From Paenibacillus albus (GTDB taxonomy: Bacteria; Bacillota; Bacilli; Paenibacillales; Paenibacillaceae), in assembly GCF_003952225.1 (NCBI RefSeq), contig NZ_CP034437.1, forward strand, positions 275,001 through 339,000: a DNA stretch of 64,000 bases, read 5' to 3'. A program made the translations under genes and the position numbers. Every line of letters starts with the position of its first letter. Positions within the stretch are counted from its first letter, which is position 1. The notes beneath the pieces were generated by a model. It was not told the origin of the DNA, did not search any database, and worked only from the letters and a program-made list of their open reading frames with translations. Shown here piece by piece: positions 1 to 9,738 of this stretch.

Positions 1-1891
1 TCTTCGCGCCGAGCACTTCAAGCTTCTTCGCTGCCTCATCACGCGACATGGTCGAAAGCGTACCCGTTAGCACAACGGTCTTCCCGCTGAAGATGCTGTC
101 CGTGCGAACCGGCGCTTGCCGCTCCGCCTCAGCCTTGACGCCAAGCGCGAGCATCCGGTCAATGCTGTTAGCCGCCACTGGATCTCTAAAGTAACTATTG
201 ATGCTCTCAGCTACGATACCACCAACGTCAGGCAATCCAACAAGCTCCTCGACTGTCGCCTCACGAATAGCACTCAAGCTGCCATAGTGGTCAGCTAGCA
301 TCTTTGTTGTCGCTTTGCCCGTATTCGGGATACCTAGCGCAAACAAGAAGGCTGCCAAGTCACGATCCTTGGACTTATCGAGCGCTTCAAGCAGCTTCTT
401 CGCTTTGCGATCTCCGAATCGTTCCAAACCGATCAGCTGTTCATACGTAAGCGCATAGAGATCCGCGGGATCACGCACGCCGCAATCATCAAACAGCTGC
501 TCCGCCGTCATAATGCTGAACGATTCAATATCCATCGCATCACGGGATGAAAAGTGCGTAATGCGCCCGATCGTCTGCGGTTTGCAGCCAAGCTTGTTAT
601 TGCAGAACAAATGCGCACCGCGAAGCTCAAGCTCAGTTCCACATGACGGGCACTGCGTCGGTGTCACGATTTCGCCGCCCGGCTCTTCATCCACTTTACC
701 CAGAATCTCCGGTATAACGTCGTTGGAACGACGAATGAAGACATGGGTGCCCAGTGCGAACTTCAAATTCTTCCGCTCAATATCGCCCATATTGTTGAGT
801 GTACAGTTCTGTACGGTTACGCCTGCCAGATCGACGGCTTCGACTCGAGCTACCGGGGTGATTTTGCCGGTGCGGCCTACTTCCCAGGAGACCGACTCCA
901 GAATCGTCGTCGTTTCTTCCGCCTCGAACTTAAACGCGACCGCCCAGCGCGGGAACTTATCCGTATAGCCCAGCGCTTCGCGCGTACGCATGTCGGTCAG
1001 CTTCACCACGGCGCCGTCGATTAAGAAATCATGCTCGCTGCGTCCGGCAGCAACGCGCTCAAGCTCCGCCTGCACTTCCTCAATCGTAGAACAATACGCG
1101 GCATATGGATTCACTTTGAACCGGTTATCCCGCAAGAACTGAAGCAGCTGCTCATGATTCTCGAAAGACACCCCATCGGCATAGCCGACATTATAGAAGA
1201 ACGCGCTCAGCTTCCGCTCTGCGGTAATCCGCGGATTCTGATTGCGAAGCGCACCTGCAGCCGCATTACGAGCATTCTTTAGGGGCTCTGCTGCCGTCAC
1301 GTTGTAAGCTTCAAGAACGGACAGGTTCATAATCCCTTCACCTTGGACCTCTATTAGTCCATCTGTAAATGGAATGGTGAATGGGATGGAGCGAATCGTC
1401 TTCACCTGTGCCAAGATACCTTCACCAACGACACCGTTGCCCCGGGTAGAAGCTTGAACGAGATTTCCCCCGTCATAGGTAAGGTTAAGCGTGAGGCCGT
1501 CGAACTTCAGCTCGATCACGTAGCTTGGTTCAGGCAATGGCACAACGTCTGGATTCTTCGTGTTATAATCGGCAATCGCTTTGATAACCCGTGCATTCCA
1601 TGCCAGCAAGTCTTCATTGTCCTGCGCTTTATCAAGACTCCACAGGCGAGCAAGATGACGGTGTGGTTCAAAGCCTTTCAAAATATCGCCGCCGACGCGC
1701 TGAGTCGGAGAATCCGGTAAAATAAGCCCGGTCTCCTGCTCCAGTTGAACAAGCTCATCATAGAGCTCATCCCACTGTTTATCGCTAATCGTCGGTTTAT
1801 CCAGCGTGTAATAGTTATAATTATGCTCCGCAATGAGGTCCACAAGCTCGCGCATCCGTGCATGCTGTCCCGTTTCCTTGGCAGTTGCCAT
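1..1891 (-). CDS. ligA: NAD-dependent DNA ligase LigA, partial (C-terminus off the left edge)
   Basis: Seals nicks during replication and repair using NAD+. Translating the minus strand gives about 630 residues without a stop up to the window edge. Visible are the adenylation-domain nucleotide site with the lysine of the KFDG motif near complement 1507, the OB-fold region, a four-cysteine zinc finger (CPSCG then FCNNKLGC, about 590-650), the helix-hairpin-helix region, and the beginning of the BRCT domain at the edge. The ATG at 1891 has a GGAGGG site about 8 bases upstream. It lies 28 bases downstream of pcrA and is probably translated from the same message; pcrB-pcrA-ligA is the conserved Bacillus order. 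The rest of the BRCT domain lies outside the window. Confidence 0.95.
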   Translation of the reverse strand, partial: MATAKETGQHARMRELVDLIAEHNYNYYTLDKPTISDKQWDELYDELVQLEQETGLILPDSPTQRVGGDILKGFEPHRHLARLWSLDKAQDNEDLLAWNARVIKAIADYNTKNPDVVPLPEPSYVIELKFDGLTLNLTYDGGNLVQASTRGNGVVGEGILAQVKTIRSIPFTIPFTDGLIEVQGEGIMNLSVLEAYNVTAAEPLKNARNAAAGALRNQNPRITAERKLSAFFYNVGYADGVSFENHEQLLQFLRDNRFKVNPYAAYCSTIEEVQAELERVAAGRSEHDFLIDGAVVKLTDMRTREALGYTDKFPRWAVAFKFEAEETTTILESVSWEVGRTGKITPVARVEAVDLAGVTVQNCTLNNMGDIERKNLKFALGTHVFIRRSNDVIPEILGKVDEEPGGEIVTPTQCPSCGTELELRGAHLFCNNKLGCKPQTIGRITHFSSRDAMDIESFSIMTAEQLFDDCGVRDPADLYALTYEQLIGLERFGDRKAKKLLEALDKSKDRDLAAFLFALGIPNTGKATTKMLADHYGSLSAIREATVEELVGLPDVGGIVAESINSYFRDPVAANSIDRMLALGVKAEAERQAPVRTDSIFSGKTVVLTGTLSTMSRDEAAKKLEVLGAK

Positions 1892-1919
1892 TTGTCGCCC
1901 TCCCTCTCTCGCCTCTCGT

Positions 1920-4292
1920 TTATACTTTCGTAATCGGAGCGAAGCTTGCAAGCAGCTTCTTCAAACCGACCGGAGCCGGGAAAGCAATTTGCAGCTCCTT
2001 ATCATTGCCCGTACCGCGTACGGACACGATTGTGCCGATGCCCCATTTGCCGTGCGACACTTTATCGCCTGCCGCAAAATCCCCGCCACCGGTTGCACCG
2101 CCGGCACCAGGCGCAGCGCCGCCAGCTGCACGCGCGGCATCCATCGGCGTGCTGACGCGTACGCCGCTGCTGCTCGCTGCGGCGCCTGTACGCGCCGCCG
2201 GAGCGCCGCTGCCACCACCACTGCGGAAACCAAAGCCACTGCTAGAGCCGGTGCCGGAACCGCCGCCGCTGCTGCTGCCGAAACGGCTGCCAGAACCAAA
2301 GCCAATGCCGCCGCTACCGCTTGATCGTGCTCCGCGGCCAGTCTCCGCTTTCAGCTCATCAGGCACTTCGCGAAGGAAACGTGACGGCATGTTCGCGCTT
2401 GTGCGCCCGAACAGCGTGCGCATCCGCGCGCATGTGAGGAAGAGCCGTTTCTCCGCACGCGTTATGCCTACATAGGCAAGGCGGCGTTCTTCCTCGAGCT
2501 CTTCGTTATCATTGAGCGCTCGACTGTGAGGGAACACGCCTTCCTCCATTCCGATGATGAAGACGATCGGGAACTCGAGTCCTTTTGCGCTGTGCATCGT
2601 CATGAGGATAACCGCATCCTTCACTTCGTTCTCGGACTCGTCCTTATCCATGGAGTCAATGTCAGCGATTAGCGCGAGGTCGGTTAGGAAGGAAACCAGC
2701 GACTTGTCCTCGTTGCGATTCTCAAACTCCTGCGTAACGGAGAGGAACTCGTCGATGTTCTCGAGGCGAGCCTTCGATTCCAGCGTATTCTCGCGGTTCA
2801 GCTCCTCGCGGTAGCCGCTCAGCTCGAGTATCTTCTCGGTCAGCTCCGTTACGGACAAGTACTCCACCATGCGCGTCAAGTTATCGATCATATCCCGGAA
2901 TTCAGTCAGCGCGGTACGAGCGCGGCCCGTCACATCGAGCCAGTCAATCTGCTCTAGCAGCGCAAAGACAGAGATGCCGCGCAGTCCCGCTTCATCCGAT
3001 AGCTTCGCGACTGTCGTATCGCCAATGCCGCGTTTAGGCACATTAACAATCCGCTGGAAGCAAATATCATCGTCGGGGTTCGAGATCAGTCGCAGGTACG
3101 CGAGAATGTCTTTAATCTCTTTACGATCGTAGAACTTGACGCCTCCTACGATTTGATACGGAATATCCGACTTGATCAGCGTTTCCTCTATAACCCGAGA
3201 CTGCGCATTCGTCCGGTACAGAATCGCATGGTCGCCGAACTTGCGCCCTTTGTTCACCTGTTGGCGAATCTCGCCTGTGACGAAGTAGCCCTCGTCGTGC
3301 TCGGAGTCCGCTTGGTAGACGGTTATCGCGTCGCCTTCGCCCTGATCCGTCCACAGCTTCTTATCCTTGCGACCTGTGTTCAGCTTGATTACAGCATTAG
3401 CGGCATTAAGGATATTTGACGTCGAGCGGTAGTTCTGCTCAAGCAGAATCGTCTTCGCTTCCGGATAGTCTTCCTCGAAGTTTAGAATGTTCGTGATATC
3501 CGCGCCGCGCCAGCGGTAGATCGACTGATCGCTGTCACCGACGACGCAGATGTTGTGATGCTTGCTGGCAAGCATGTTGCAAAGCATATATTGCGCTCTG
3601 TTCGTATCTTGATACTCATCGACGTGAATATAACGGAACTTATTCTGATAGAACTCCAGCACTTCCGGTACTTCCTTGAAAAGCTCGATCGTCTTCATGA
3701 TGAGATCGTCAAAGTCCAGCGAGTTGTTGTTCTTCAGCCGCTTCTGGTACGCCGTATACACTTTAGCTACGATGCCGTCGAAATAATCGCCAATTTTCAG
3801 CTCGAACTGCTCCGGCGTAATCAGCTCGTTCTTCGCGCCGCCAAGGGCCGCTTGCACGCTCTTCGGCTCGAATTTCTTCGTATCAATATTAAGATCCTTC
3901 ATACAGTTGCGAATTACCGACAGCTGATCTGCCGAATCCAGAATGGAGAAGCTGTTCGAAAAGCCGATCCGGCTAACATCTCTGCGCAGAATCCGCACGC
4001 ACATCGAGTGGAACGTTGAGACCCAGATATCTTGTCCGGAATTGCCGACAAGCGCGCTCACCCGCTGCTGCATCTCTCTTGCTGCTTTATTCGTAAAGGT
4101 AATCGCCAGAATGCTCCATGGCGCTACGCGCTTCTTCTGAATCAAATAGGCAATACGGTGCGTCAACACGCGTGTCTTGCCGCTTCCCGCTCCGGCCATA
4201 ATGAGCAGCGGACCATCTGTCGCTTGAACGGCCGCGCGCTGCGGAGGGTTCAGCTTCTGAACAGCTTGGTCGATGCTAAATTCATTCAACAT
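1920..4292 (-). CDS. pcrA: ATP-dependent DNA helicase PcrA (UvrD/Rep family)
   Basis: Superfamily 1A 3'-5' helicase for repair and plasmid replication. The product is 790 residues with Walker A GAGSGKT at about 34-40, the DEYQD Walker B motif near 225, the QNYRS and late [12 protein letters not shown] helicase motifs, and the typical PcrA C-terminal module beginning [10 protein letters not shown]. Between the helicase core and this module is a long Gly/Ser-rich linker of about 60 residues. The open frame extends to 4319, but the AAGGAG site lies inside that extension and fits the ATG at 4292, so the shorter start is chosen. It follows pcrB after 168 bases that contain a hairpin, and precedes ligA by 28 bases. 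Confidence 0.96.
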   Translation of the reverse strand: MLNEFSIDQAVQKLNPPQRAAVQATDGPLLIMAGAGSGKTRVLTHRIAYLIQKKRVAPWSILAITFTNKAAREMQQRVSALVGNSGQDIWVSTFHSMCVRILRRDVSRIGFSNSFSILDSADQLSVIRNCMKDLNIDTKKFEPKSVQAALGGAKNELITPEQFELKIGDYFDGIVAKVYTAYQKRLKNNNSLDFDDLIMKTIELFKEVPEVLEFYQNKFRYIHVDEYQDTNRAQYMLCNMLASKHHNICVVGDSDQSIYRWRGADITNILNFEEDYPEAKTILLEQNYRSTSNILNAANAVIKLNTGRKDKKLWTDQGEGDAITVYQADSEHDEGYFVTGEIRQQVNKGRKFGDHAILYRTNAQSRVIEETLIKSDIPYQIVGGVKFYDRKEIKDILAYLRLISNPDDDICFQRIVNVPKRGIGDTTVAKLSDEAGLRGISVFALLEQIDWLDVTGRARTALTEFRDMIDNLTRMVEYLSVTELTEKILELSGYREELNRENTLESKARLENIDEFLSVTQEFENRNEDKSLVSFLTDLALIADIDSMDKDESENEVKDAVILMTMHSAKGLEFPIVFIIGMEEGVFPHSRALNDNEELEEERRLAYVGITRAEKRLFLTCARMRTLFGRTSANMPSRFLREVPDELKAETGRGARSSGSGGIGFGSGSRFGSSSGGGSGTGSSSGFGFRSGGGSGAPAARTGAAASSSGVRVSTPMDAARAAGGAAPGAGGATGGGDFAAGDKVSHGKWGIGTIVSVRGTGNDKELQIAFPAPVGLKKLLASFAPITKV

Positions 4293-4390
4293 AAGGTAAA
4301 TATGCTCCTTTGTTCGCATTTGTTCGCCTATCCCTAAGTCTAGACAACCGACCGGGCAGTGTCAATTGCATTCCGGTCAGTTAAGCGAAA

Positions 4391-4450
4391 TAAAAACGGC
4401 CTCCATGTTAGCGAACCACAAGATTGATGCGATTCGCTGACGAAGCCGTT
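4391..4450 (-). terminator. Hairpin with T-run downstream of pcrB
   Basis: Read on the minus strand, arms AACGGC/GCCGTT (4445-4450 with 4395-4400) and an inner arm pair TTCGCTGA/TTAGCGAA enclose a loop, followed by a T-rich stretch. This would end or attenuate transcription from pcrB before pcrA. The loop is large, so it may be only a partial terminator. Confidence 0.55.
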
Positions 4451-4460
4451 CTTTACGATT

Positions 4461-5171
4461 TTATTGTTGCTGTACATGACGAACTGCCTCTACCGTTGAG
4501 AGCGCAGCTTCCAAATCATCATAAATAATATTGCCTACAATAACGGTATGGGCTGCATTCGCCGCCGCTCGAGCTTTATCCGCGTTGTCGATACCACCGC
4601 CGTAAAATACTCTCGCCCCTGTGACCATGCTCTTCGCCCGCTTTACAAGCTCCATATCGCCGAATTTTCCGCTATATTCCATATAGATGACAGGCAGACG
4701 CATGAGCCGATCCGCCATATAAATGTGTGCCGTCACGCCTTCTGCGTCAAGTGACGATGTTGCGCTGGTCAGCTTGGCCGCTTCCGCGTCGCCATTCAAG
4801 ATAAGATAGCCCTCAGCCGAAGTATTCTCCCACGGGATGAAAGCTCCGAACTTACGCAGCGCTTGAATTTGCCTGCCTGCCAGCCATTCTGCTTTATCCG
4901 TATTCAGCACAAGAGGAATAAAGTAATGATCGAAGCCAGGTACGGCTGCCTCTTCACTCGATACTTCAAGTGCGCAAGGCACTTCATACCGGCGAATGCG
5001 AGACATCAAATCCACCGTGTTGTCGAACGTAACGCCGCTCGAGCCTCCTACAATTATTGCGTCCGTACCAGACATGCAGATCGCATCAAGCCGTTCGTCG
5101 CTGATTTCCCGGTCCGGGTCGAGCTTAAACAGATGACGCCACTCATTAAATATTGCCGATTGCAATTCCAT
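4461..5171 (-). CDS. pcrB: Heptaprenylglyceryl phosphate synthase PcrB
   Basis: A TIM-barrel prenyltransferase that in Firmicutes joins heptaprenyl diphosphate to sn-glycerol-1-phosphate to make an archaeal-type ether lipid. The 236-residue length fits the family (about 228 in B. subtilis). Family motifs seen are HLFKLDPDR near residue 15, IPLVLNT in the middle, YMEYSGKFGD and the phosphate-binding FYGGGID. The ATG at 5171 has GGAGGG four bases upstream of the start region. It lies 39 bases after the STAS gene with no obvious terminator between, so it may be read from the regulatory operon upstream as well as from its own promoter. Confidence 0.95.
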   Translation of the reverse strand: MELQSAIFNEWRHLFKLDPDREISDERLDAICMSGTDAIIVGGSSGVTFDNTVDLMSRIRRYEVPCALEVSSEEAAVPGFDHYFIPLVLNTDKAEWLAGRQIQALRKFGAFIPWENTSAEGYLILNGDAEAAKLTSATSSLDAEGVTAHIYMADRLMRLPVIYMEYSGKFGDMELVKRAKSMVTGARVFYGGGIDNADKARAAANAAHTVIVGNIIYDDLEAALSTVEAVRHVQQQ

Positions 5172-5210
5172 AATGCCCTCCGACTTCTAAATCTATCCTT
5201 CACTTAAGCA

Positions 5211-5579
5211 TTACTGCCCAAGCGCTTCGATCCGCTGCATGACAGCAAACTCGTTCGGATATATCATCAAATACTCCGTTAATCCGACCATGCGAAACAG
5301 CTTCTCATAGTGTGGGGTAATCCCCCAGGCGAAAGTGTGCACTCCCGCTTTGCTGCCCATACGAGCAAGCCGAATCAGTACAGCCATTCCACCGCTGTTT
5401 ATGTAATCAACCTTTGTCAGGTCAAGCGTCAAGAAACGGATGCTTTTGCCAAGCTCCATCTCTCCTTCGAAACCGCTCAGCAGCTTCGATTCCGCCGATT
5501 TGCTTAAATCCCCTTCCAGCTTCAGTGCGAGGCCTCCGGTAAACTTATGTAACGCTATCGAGAACGGCTGATCCGCCAT
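5211..5579 (-). CDS. STAS-domain anti-sigma factor antagonist-like protein
   Basis: A 122-residue single STAS domain protein, the kind of partner that is phosphorylated by a HATPase anti-sigma kinase and dephosphorylated by a SpoIIE/RsbU-type phosphatase. The conserved region around residues 51-70 reads LTKVDYINSGG. The phospho-acceptor serine (about Ser62) is present, but the residue before it is Asn where SpoIIAA and RsbV have Asp. A longer in-frame extension runs to 5723 inside the upstream gene; the ATG at 5579 with AGGAG about seven bases upstream is the better start. It follows the phosphatase/kinase gene by two bases, so translation is probably coupled and the two are likely partners. 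Confidence 0.9.
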   Translation of the reverse strand: MADQPFSIALHKFTGGLALKLEGDLSKSAESKLLSGFEGEMELGKSIRFLTLDLTKVDYINSGGMAVLIRLARMGSKAGVHTFAWGITPHYEKLFRMVGLTEYLMIYPNEFAVMQRIEALGQ

Positions 5580-5581
5580 AA

Positions 5582-7741
5582 TCAATCTCCTTTCTGCGCT
5601 GCCTGCTCTGCTTCGGAATCCGAATGTGATTTTCTCATAAAATAAAGCTCCGTATAGAAGCCACGCTCGTCCCGTCCAGTCGTCCAGTAATCCGCAAGCG
5701 TATCGATCATGACCAAGCCCCACCCGCGAGGGTCCTCGGATTCCAGCTTCTTGCGCATTTCATCCTCATCCCGCGATAATTTCGGGTAAAAGCCGCCGCC
5801 TTCATCATACACCCGGCACACCATAAGCATGCCGCCAATTTGTGCGATTACAGTTACATACGCATTTTGCTGCATTTTGTTTCCATGCTCAATGGCATTA
5901 ATCATCGCTTCGCACACGGCGCTTTGCACATCTTCATATATATCGGAATTCGGCCATTTTTCTTTTGTCCAATCGCCCAGCTTGAGCGCAATAAGCCTTT
6001 CGTCTCCAAGCCTGCTTCGGATGGTCCATTCGCGGGACATGAACGGGTTATCGAAGGAAGCGGCGGATGCCAATGAACTTCGGTACTCGCCAGCCAGCTC
6101 CAGCACAACGACCGTTCGGTCATCCATGCCCGAGCCGCGTTCGTGATCCATTCGAAGCAGCCAATTATCCACGATTTCCGTTAAGTCCTCCTCCGGCTGC
6201 CATGTCGCAAGCTCTGCTTCTAAACCATCGAAGCTGTACATTTGACCCGATTTATTAACGGCCTCAATTAATCCATCCGTGTAGAGAAGAAATCGATCGC
6301 GATTGTTCAATCCAAAACTGATCTCCTCGTACGTTGCTTCCGGGTCAATCCCAATTGGAAGAGAGCTGCAAGCCACCGCTTGAACGCGGCCATCTTGTGT
6401 AATGATATAAGGCGACAAGTGACCGGCACTGGCATACTGTACTTCATTCGTCGTCAAATCAATGACGCCTACGCCGATGGAGACGGAGCCTTCCTCTCCC
6501 ATCGCTTCGCACAGCTGCCTGTTCATTCGCGCCAGAACCTCAGATGGACTGCCGTTACGCCGAATTTCAGATCGGAAAATAAGCAGTTGAGCGGACATAA
6601 TGAGCGCTGCGGGCAGCCCTTTCCCAGACACATCGCCAATCATGACGGCAAATCGGTTCGGACTAAGCGATACGACGTCGTAGAAATCACCGCCAACCTC
6701 ACGGTAAGAATGGCAGCGAGCCGTGATTCTGTAACCCCCGATCGTTAAATCACCCGGAGGAAGCAGCTTCTGCTGAACATTGTAAGCCATCTTCAGCTCA
6801 CGCTCCAGCGATTCGTATTCGCGGTTGATGCGATTCTGAAGCTCGCTGTAGGCAACGGCCAGCTCGCCCGCTTCATCATGCAATATAGCTGGCACTCCAT
6901 CGCCCGGCAAGCCTTGTCCGGCCACAAGCCCGCGAATGACACGGATAAGGCCGCGCAGCTCCTGTCTGAACTGTATCGTGACATAGCCGAATAAAGCGAT
7001 ACTCATTATAAAATAAAACGCAGCAATTAAGCCAAGTTTGTAGGGATCAATTGTATCTTCCGACCTCGCTGTCGTGAACGCCAGCTGCAGCAAGCTGAAT
7101 ATCGTAACCAGCATCGTACACGCATAGGTAAGTATGATCGGCTGCACGATTGAGGTCCGCCCGATCAATTGCTCCGGCAGCGGCTGCAGGTGCATGACTG
7201 GCCTGAATATGCGCCTCGTCGTCGTAAACAGCACAATCGCGAGCGAGATGAATAAGCTCTGTTCACCAGCAACTTGTCCGAACAGCTGCAGCCAAGTGCC
7301 GCTGCCTTGTACTTCTCCCGTGTGGTATACGGCAGAGTACAACACGCCAATGACGGCTACGCTGATGAGCAGTTCGTATGGCAGCCGATACAACCGGTGA
7401 AGCGACTTGTTCGTCAATCCCGCGCAGCCCAGCTCTCCTTGCCGATCGAGCTCCTTCATGACAGCATTAAGCCGCCAGGCCGAGTATCCCGCCATCGCAA
7501 TTGAGAGCAGTACAGCAAAAAACAGGTTGCCTAGCTGCGGAATTCGCAAGCTGGCAGAAGACGATGGCGCTACCAACATTGTATCCGCCTGCAAAATAAT
7601 TAGTCCGCCCAGCAGTACAATGCCGTAAACGAACATCAGCCGGCTTAGCAGCATATAACCGCTGTAGCGCGGCTTACCGACTTTATCACCTTGGCTGATT
7701 TGGCGGACACGGTGCTGCTGCTCCTTACGCGTCACTTCCAT
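5582..7741 (-). CDS. Membrane SpoIIE/RsbU-type PP2C phosphatase fused to a HATPase (anti-sigma kinase-like) domain
   Basis: About 719 residues. The N-terminal half has roughly six hydrophobic segments and a short HAMP-like linker. A PP2C SpoIIE domain follows, with GGDFYD, GDVSGKGLPAAL, YTDGLIEA and a DDRT metal-binding end. The C-terminus (about 590-710) is an RsbW/SpoIIAB-like ATPase with EAMINAIEHGN, DEGGGF and RGWGLVMI. Phosphatase and kinase for one STAS partner would thus sit in one chain. The ATG at 7741 has AGGAAG upstream and overlaps the preceding regulator by ten bases; a longer frame to 7792 lacks such support. Role: probably a partner-switching signal module; the sensed signal and output are not visible. 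Confidence 0.92.
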   Translation of the reverse strand: MEVTRKEQQHRVRQISQGDKVGKPRYSGYMLLSRLMFVYGIVLLGGLIILQADTMLVAPSSSASLRIPQLGNLFFAVLLSIAMAGYSAWRLNAVMKELDRQGELGCAGLTNKSLHRLYRLPYELLISVAVIGVLYSAVYHTGEVQGSGTWLQLFGQVAGEQSLFISLAIVLFTTTRRIFRPVMHLQPLPEQLIGRTSIVQPIILTYACTMLVTIFSLLQLAFTTARSEDTIDPYKLGLIAAFYFIMSIALFGYVTIQFRQELRGLIRVIRGLVAGQGLPGDGVPAILHDEAGELAVAYSELQNRINREYESLERELKMAYNVQQKLLPPGDLTIGGYRITARCHSYREVGGDFYDVVSLSPNRFAVMIGDVSGKGLPAALIMSAQLLIFRSEIRRNGSPSEVLARMNRQLCEAMGEEGSVSIGVGVIDLTTNEVQYASAGHLSPYIITQDGRVQAVACSSLPIGIDPEATYEEISFGLNNRDRFLLYTDGLIEAVNKSGQMYSFDGLEAELATWQPEEDLTEIVDNWLLRMDHERGSGMDDRTVVVLELAGEYRSSLASAASFDNPFMSREWTIRSRLGDERLIALKLGDWTKEKWPNSDIYEDVQSAVCEAMINAIEHGNKMQQNAYVTVIAQIGGMLMVCRVYDEGGGFYPKLSRDEDEMRKKLESEDPRGWGLVMIDTLADYWTTGRDERGFYTELYFMRKSHSDSEAEQAAQKGD

Positions 7742-9519
7742 AGCAGCTTCCTGACGTCTTCCAGCGGTTCGCTGCCCAGCTCGTCCTTGCATATCCTCTC
7801 CAGCCTCCGGTACCAGCTGATCGCCTCGACTCTCCGTTCCCCGCGCAAGCAGTGAACAATCATGGCCTCGTATGCTTCATCCTGCTCCGGACGAAGCGCG
7901 ATCCAATCTGCGAGACACTGCTCAACCCTAGCCTCATCAAGCAGCTCGCCATAATAGGCGGCAAGCCTTTTAATGGTGTTCGTCTGCCGGTCCAGCAGCT
8001 GCTCGCGTACACGCTCCAGCCATTCTGCCTGTGGAAGCTCCGTGCCCAGCTGCCCGTAGAGCACTCTAGCCTTCTCGTATAAGCGGCTAGCCTCTTCACG
8101 GTCATCCATCCACAGCTGATCGCCGATTCTGGCCAGCGTAGTGTAATCTTCCACATCATTCGCTTCAAAATTGTTCTCGGCCATACCGACTATGCCTCGC
8201 TTCGCAAAGACGATATCCTCCGGCATGCCCAGCTCCTTGAGCGATGAACGCAAATCATGAAGCGTCACATACAGCTGATTGGAGCGTTTGGATAGATCAC
8301 CTTCGCCGAAAACGCGATCTATGACCTGTTCACGGTTTGCCCGGAAGTTCGGTTGAAGAAGCAAGTAAACGAACAGCTCGCCTGCCTTGCGCCGCTTCCA
8401 TCTTGGCTCGAAAACATGGCCATCCATCGCAGTAAAGTTAATGCCGTTAAACAGCCGGACTCGCCACTTGGCTGTTTCCTGCGGTTCTTGGTAATCCGCT
8501 TCCACATACGCTTTGATAGCAATGTTGTGATTGTCTTGGCGTTCCTCGGACACTGTCGGCGCAGCAACATCTGTTAAACCGGCCGCGACGAGAGAAGCCG
8601 CCAGCTGCACCGTCAGCTGTTCGATATAAGGCGTGGTCAAGAGCTTGCGCATGCGGTCCAGCTGACCAAATGCCCGCTCAGCCTGCTCGAGCTGCTGATT
8701 CTGCAGCAGCTGCCTGACTCTTGCACCTGCCGCATAGATACAGCATTCCAGGTCAGAAGTCAGCTCTGGCGGCAGCTCCGGCGGCGAATCCAAGAGAATC
8801 GCTTGGCTGAGATAAGCATAACGAGCCGGCAGCTTGCTGCACAAGGACTCGTTCAGCTCAGGTGCTGTAAGCACGCGGGCGACAGCCGCACCATGCATAT
8901 GATTCGATGCGTGGCGCGTGAGCCAGCTCATCCACAGCTCCCAATCCGCTTGCTCGCTTACAGAGCCGTCGAACAACCGCCGTTCCAGCAGCACAAAGCC
9001 CGCCCAGATCGGCTTACACTCCGCGCGAAACCGCTCAGCCGATGCCTGGAACAAGCGATTCGCAACAGCCGCGTATTCCTCGGTCTCTCGTTCAATGGAT
9101 GCGGCAGCGCGAGCCAGCGCCCACGGCACAAAGCCGCTGCACTGCTCCGGCGTACGGTCCCATTCCTCGGCAAGCTGAGCCATAAACGGCCCCGCTTCTT
9201 GCCGATCGCCGACTTGCATATACAGCAAGCCGAGCATCGCCATCATCGTCAGCATCGACGACTCATCCGCTTGCGCAGCGAAGCCGCGCAGCGCTGCTTC
9301 CAGTCTCTGCTTCGTCTCGATCAAACGGCCGTTCAATAGGCCCTCTTCACATTCTGCGCGGAGCAGCAGCGGCGATTTCATACGTATATCAGCCGGAATA
9401 GCTTGTAAAAGCTGTGTGGCGGGCATGTTTCCATCCAGTATCGCCTGCTCCGCCTTAAGCACCTCAATAAGCCAATTATCCTGCTTCGCAATCGTTAATC
9501 CATCATTCTTTTGATTCAT
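7732..9519 (-). CDS. BTAD-domain transcriptional regulator (SARP-like, TPR-rich)
   Basis: A 595-residue protein. The first ~330 residues are Leu/Ala-rich helices with no recognised enzymatic motif, likely helical repeats. A winged-helix-like segment follows at about 345-430 (RKAGELFVYLLLQPN, SNQLYVTLHDLRSSL), then a bacterial transcriptional activator domain of helical repeats to the C-terminus. This order (OmpR/PhoB-like fold followed by BTAD) is that of SARP-type regulators, with an extra N-terminal extension. The start at 9519 has GTGAGG upstream. Its end overlaps the phosphatase gene by ten bases, so the two are probably co-translated and the regulator may be part of the same signalling module. 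Target genes are unknown. Confidence 0.85.
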   Translation of the reverse strand: MNQKNDGLTIAKQDNWLIEVLKAEQAILDGNMPATQLLQAIPADIRMKSPLLLRAECEEGLLNGRLIETKQRLEAALRGFAAQADESSMLTMMAMLGLLYMQVGDRQEAGPFMAQLAEEWDRTPEQCSGFVPWALARAAASIERETEEYAAVANRLFQASAERFRAECKPIWAGFVLLERRLFDGSVSEQADWELWMSWLTRHASNHMHGAAVARVLTAPELNESLCSKLPARYAYLSQAILLDSPPELPPELTSDLECCIYAAGARVRQLLQNQQLEQAERAFGQLDRMRKLLTTPYIEQLTVQLAASLVAAGLTDVAAPTVSEERQDNHNIAIKAYVEADYQEPQETAKWRVRLFNGINFTAMDGHVFEPRWKRRKAGELFVYLLLQPNFRANREQVIDRVFGEGDLSKRSNQLYVTLHDLRSSLKELGMPEDIVFAKRGIVGMAENNFEANDVEDYTTLARIGDQLWMDDREEASRLYEKARVLYGQLGTELPQAEWLERVREQLLDRQTNTIKRLAAYYGELLDEARVEQCLADWIALRPEQDEAYEAMIVHCLRGERRVEAISWYRRLERICKDELGSEPLEDVRKLLWK

Positions 9520-9697
9520 TGGTCATTCCTCACCATGCTACTTTGTTAGGTTGCCGGGTAATCTGCCCGCAGCCCCATCGTTCAAAATAATGCTTAAGGG
9601 TATAGACATTATATGACGTTAACCTTTACTACCTATTCTCCTCTTGCTCCCAAATCCCTCCCTGATCCCAGAAATTGCCGCTTACCGCACGATACAC

Positions 9698-9730
9698 AAA
9701 AAAGAGGAGCCGAATAGCGGCCCCTCTCTT
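9698..9730 (-). terminator. Rho-independent terminator of the U32 peptidase gene
   Basis: On the minus strand AGAGG-GCCG pairs with CGGC-CCTCT around a five-base loop, followed immediately by a run of six T. It lies nine bases beyond the U32 stop codon. Confidence 0.85.
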
Positions 9731-9738
9731 GTTATCTA

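Noticed and set aside
1833-2475. Long plus-strand open frames rich in Ala, Pro or Arg
   Set aside because: They are the reverse reading of the Gly/Ser linker of PcrA and look like low-complexity translation products, not genes.
9520-9697. Promoter for the BTAD regulator upstream of 9519
   Set aside because: A TATAAT is present on the minus strand at about 9608-9613, but no acceptable -35 hexamer stands at 16-18 bases, so I did not call it.
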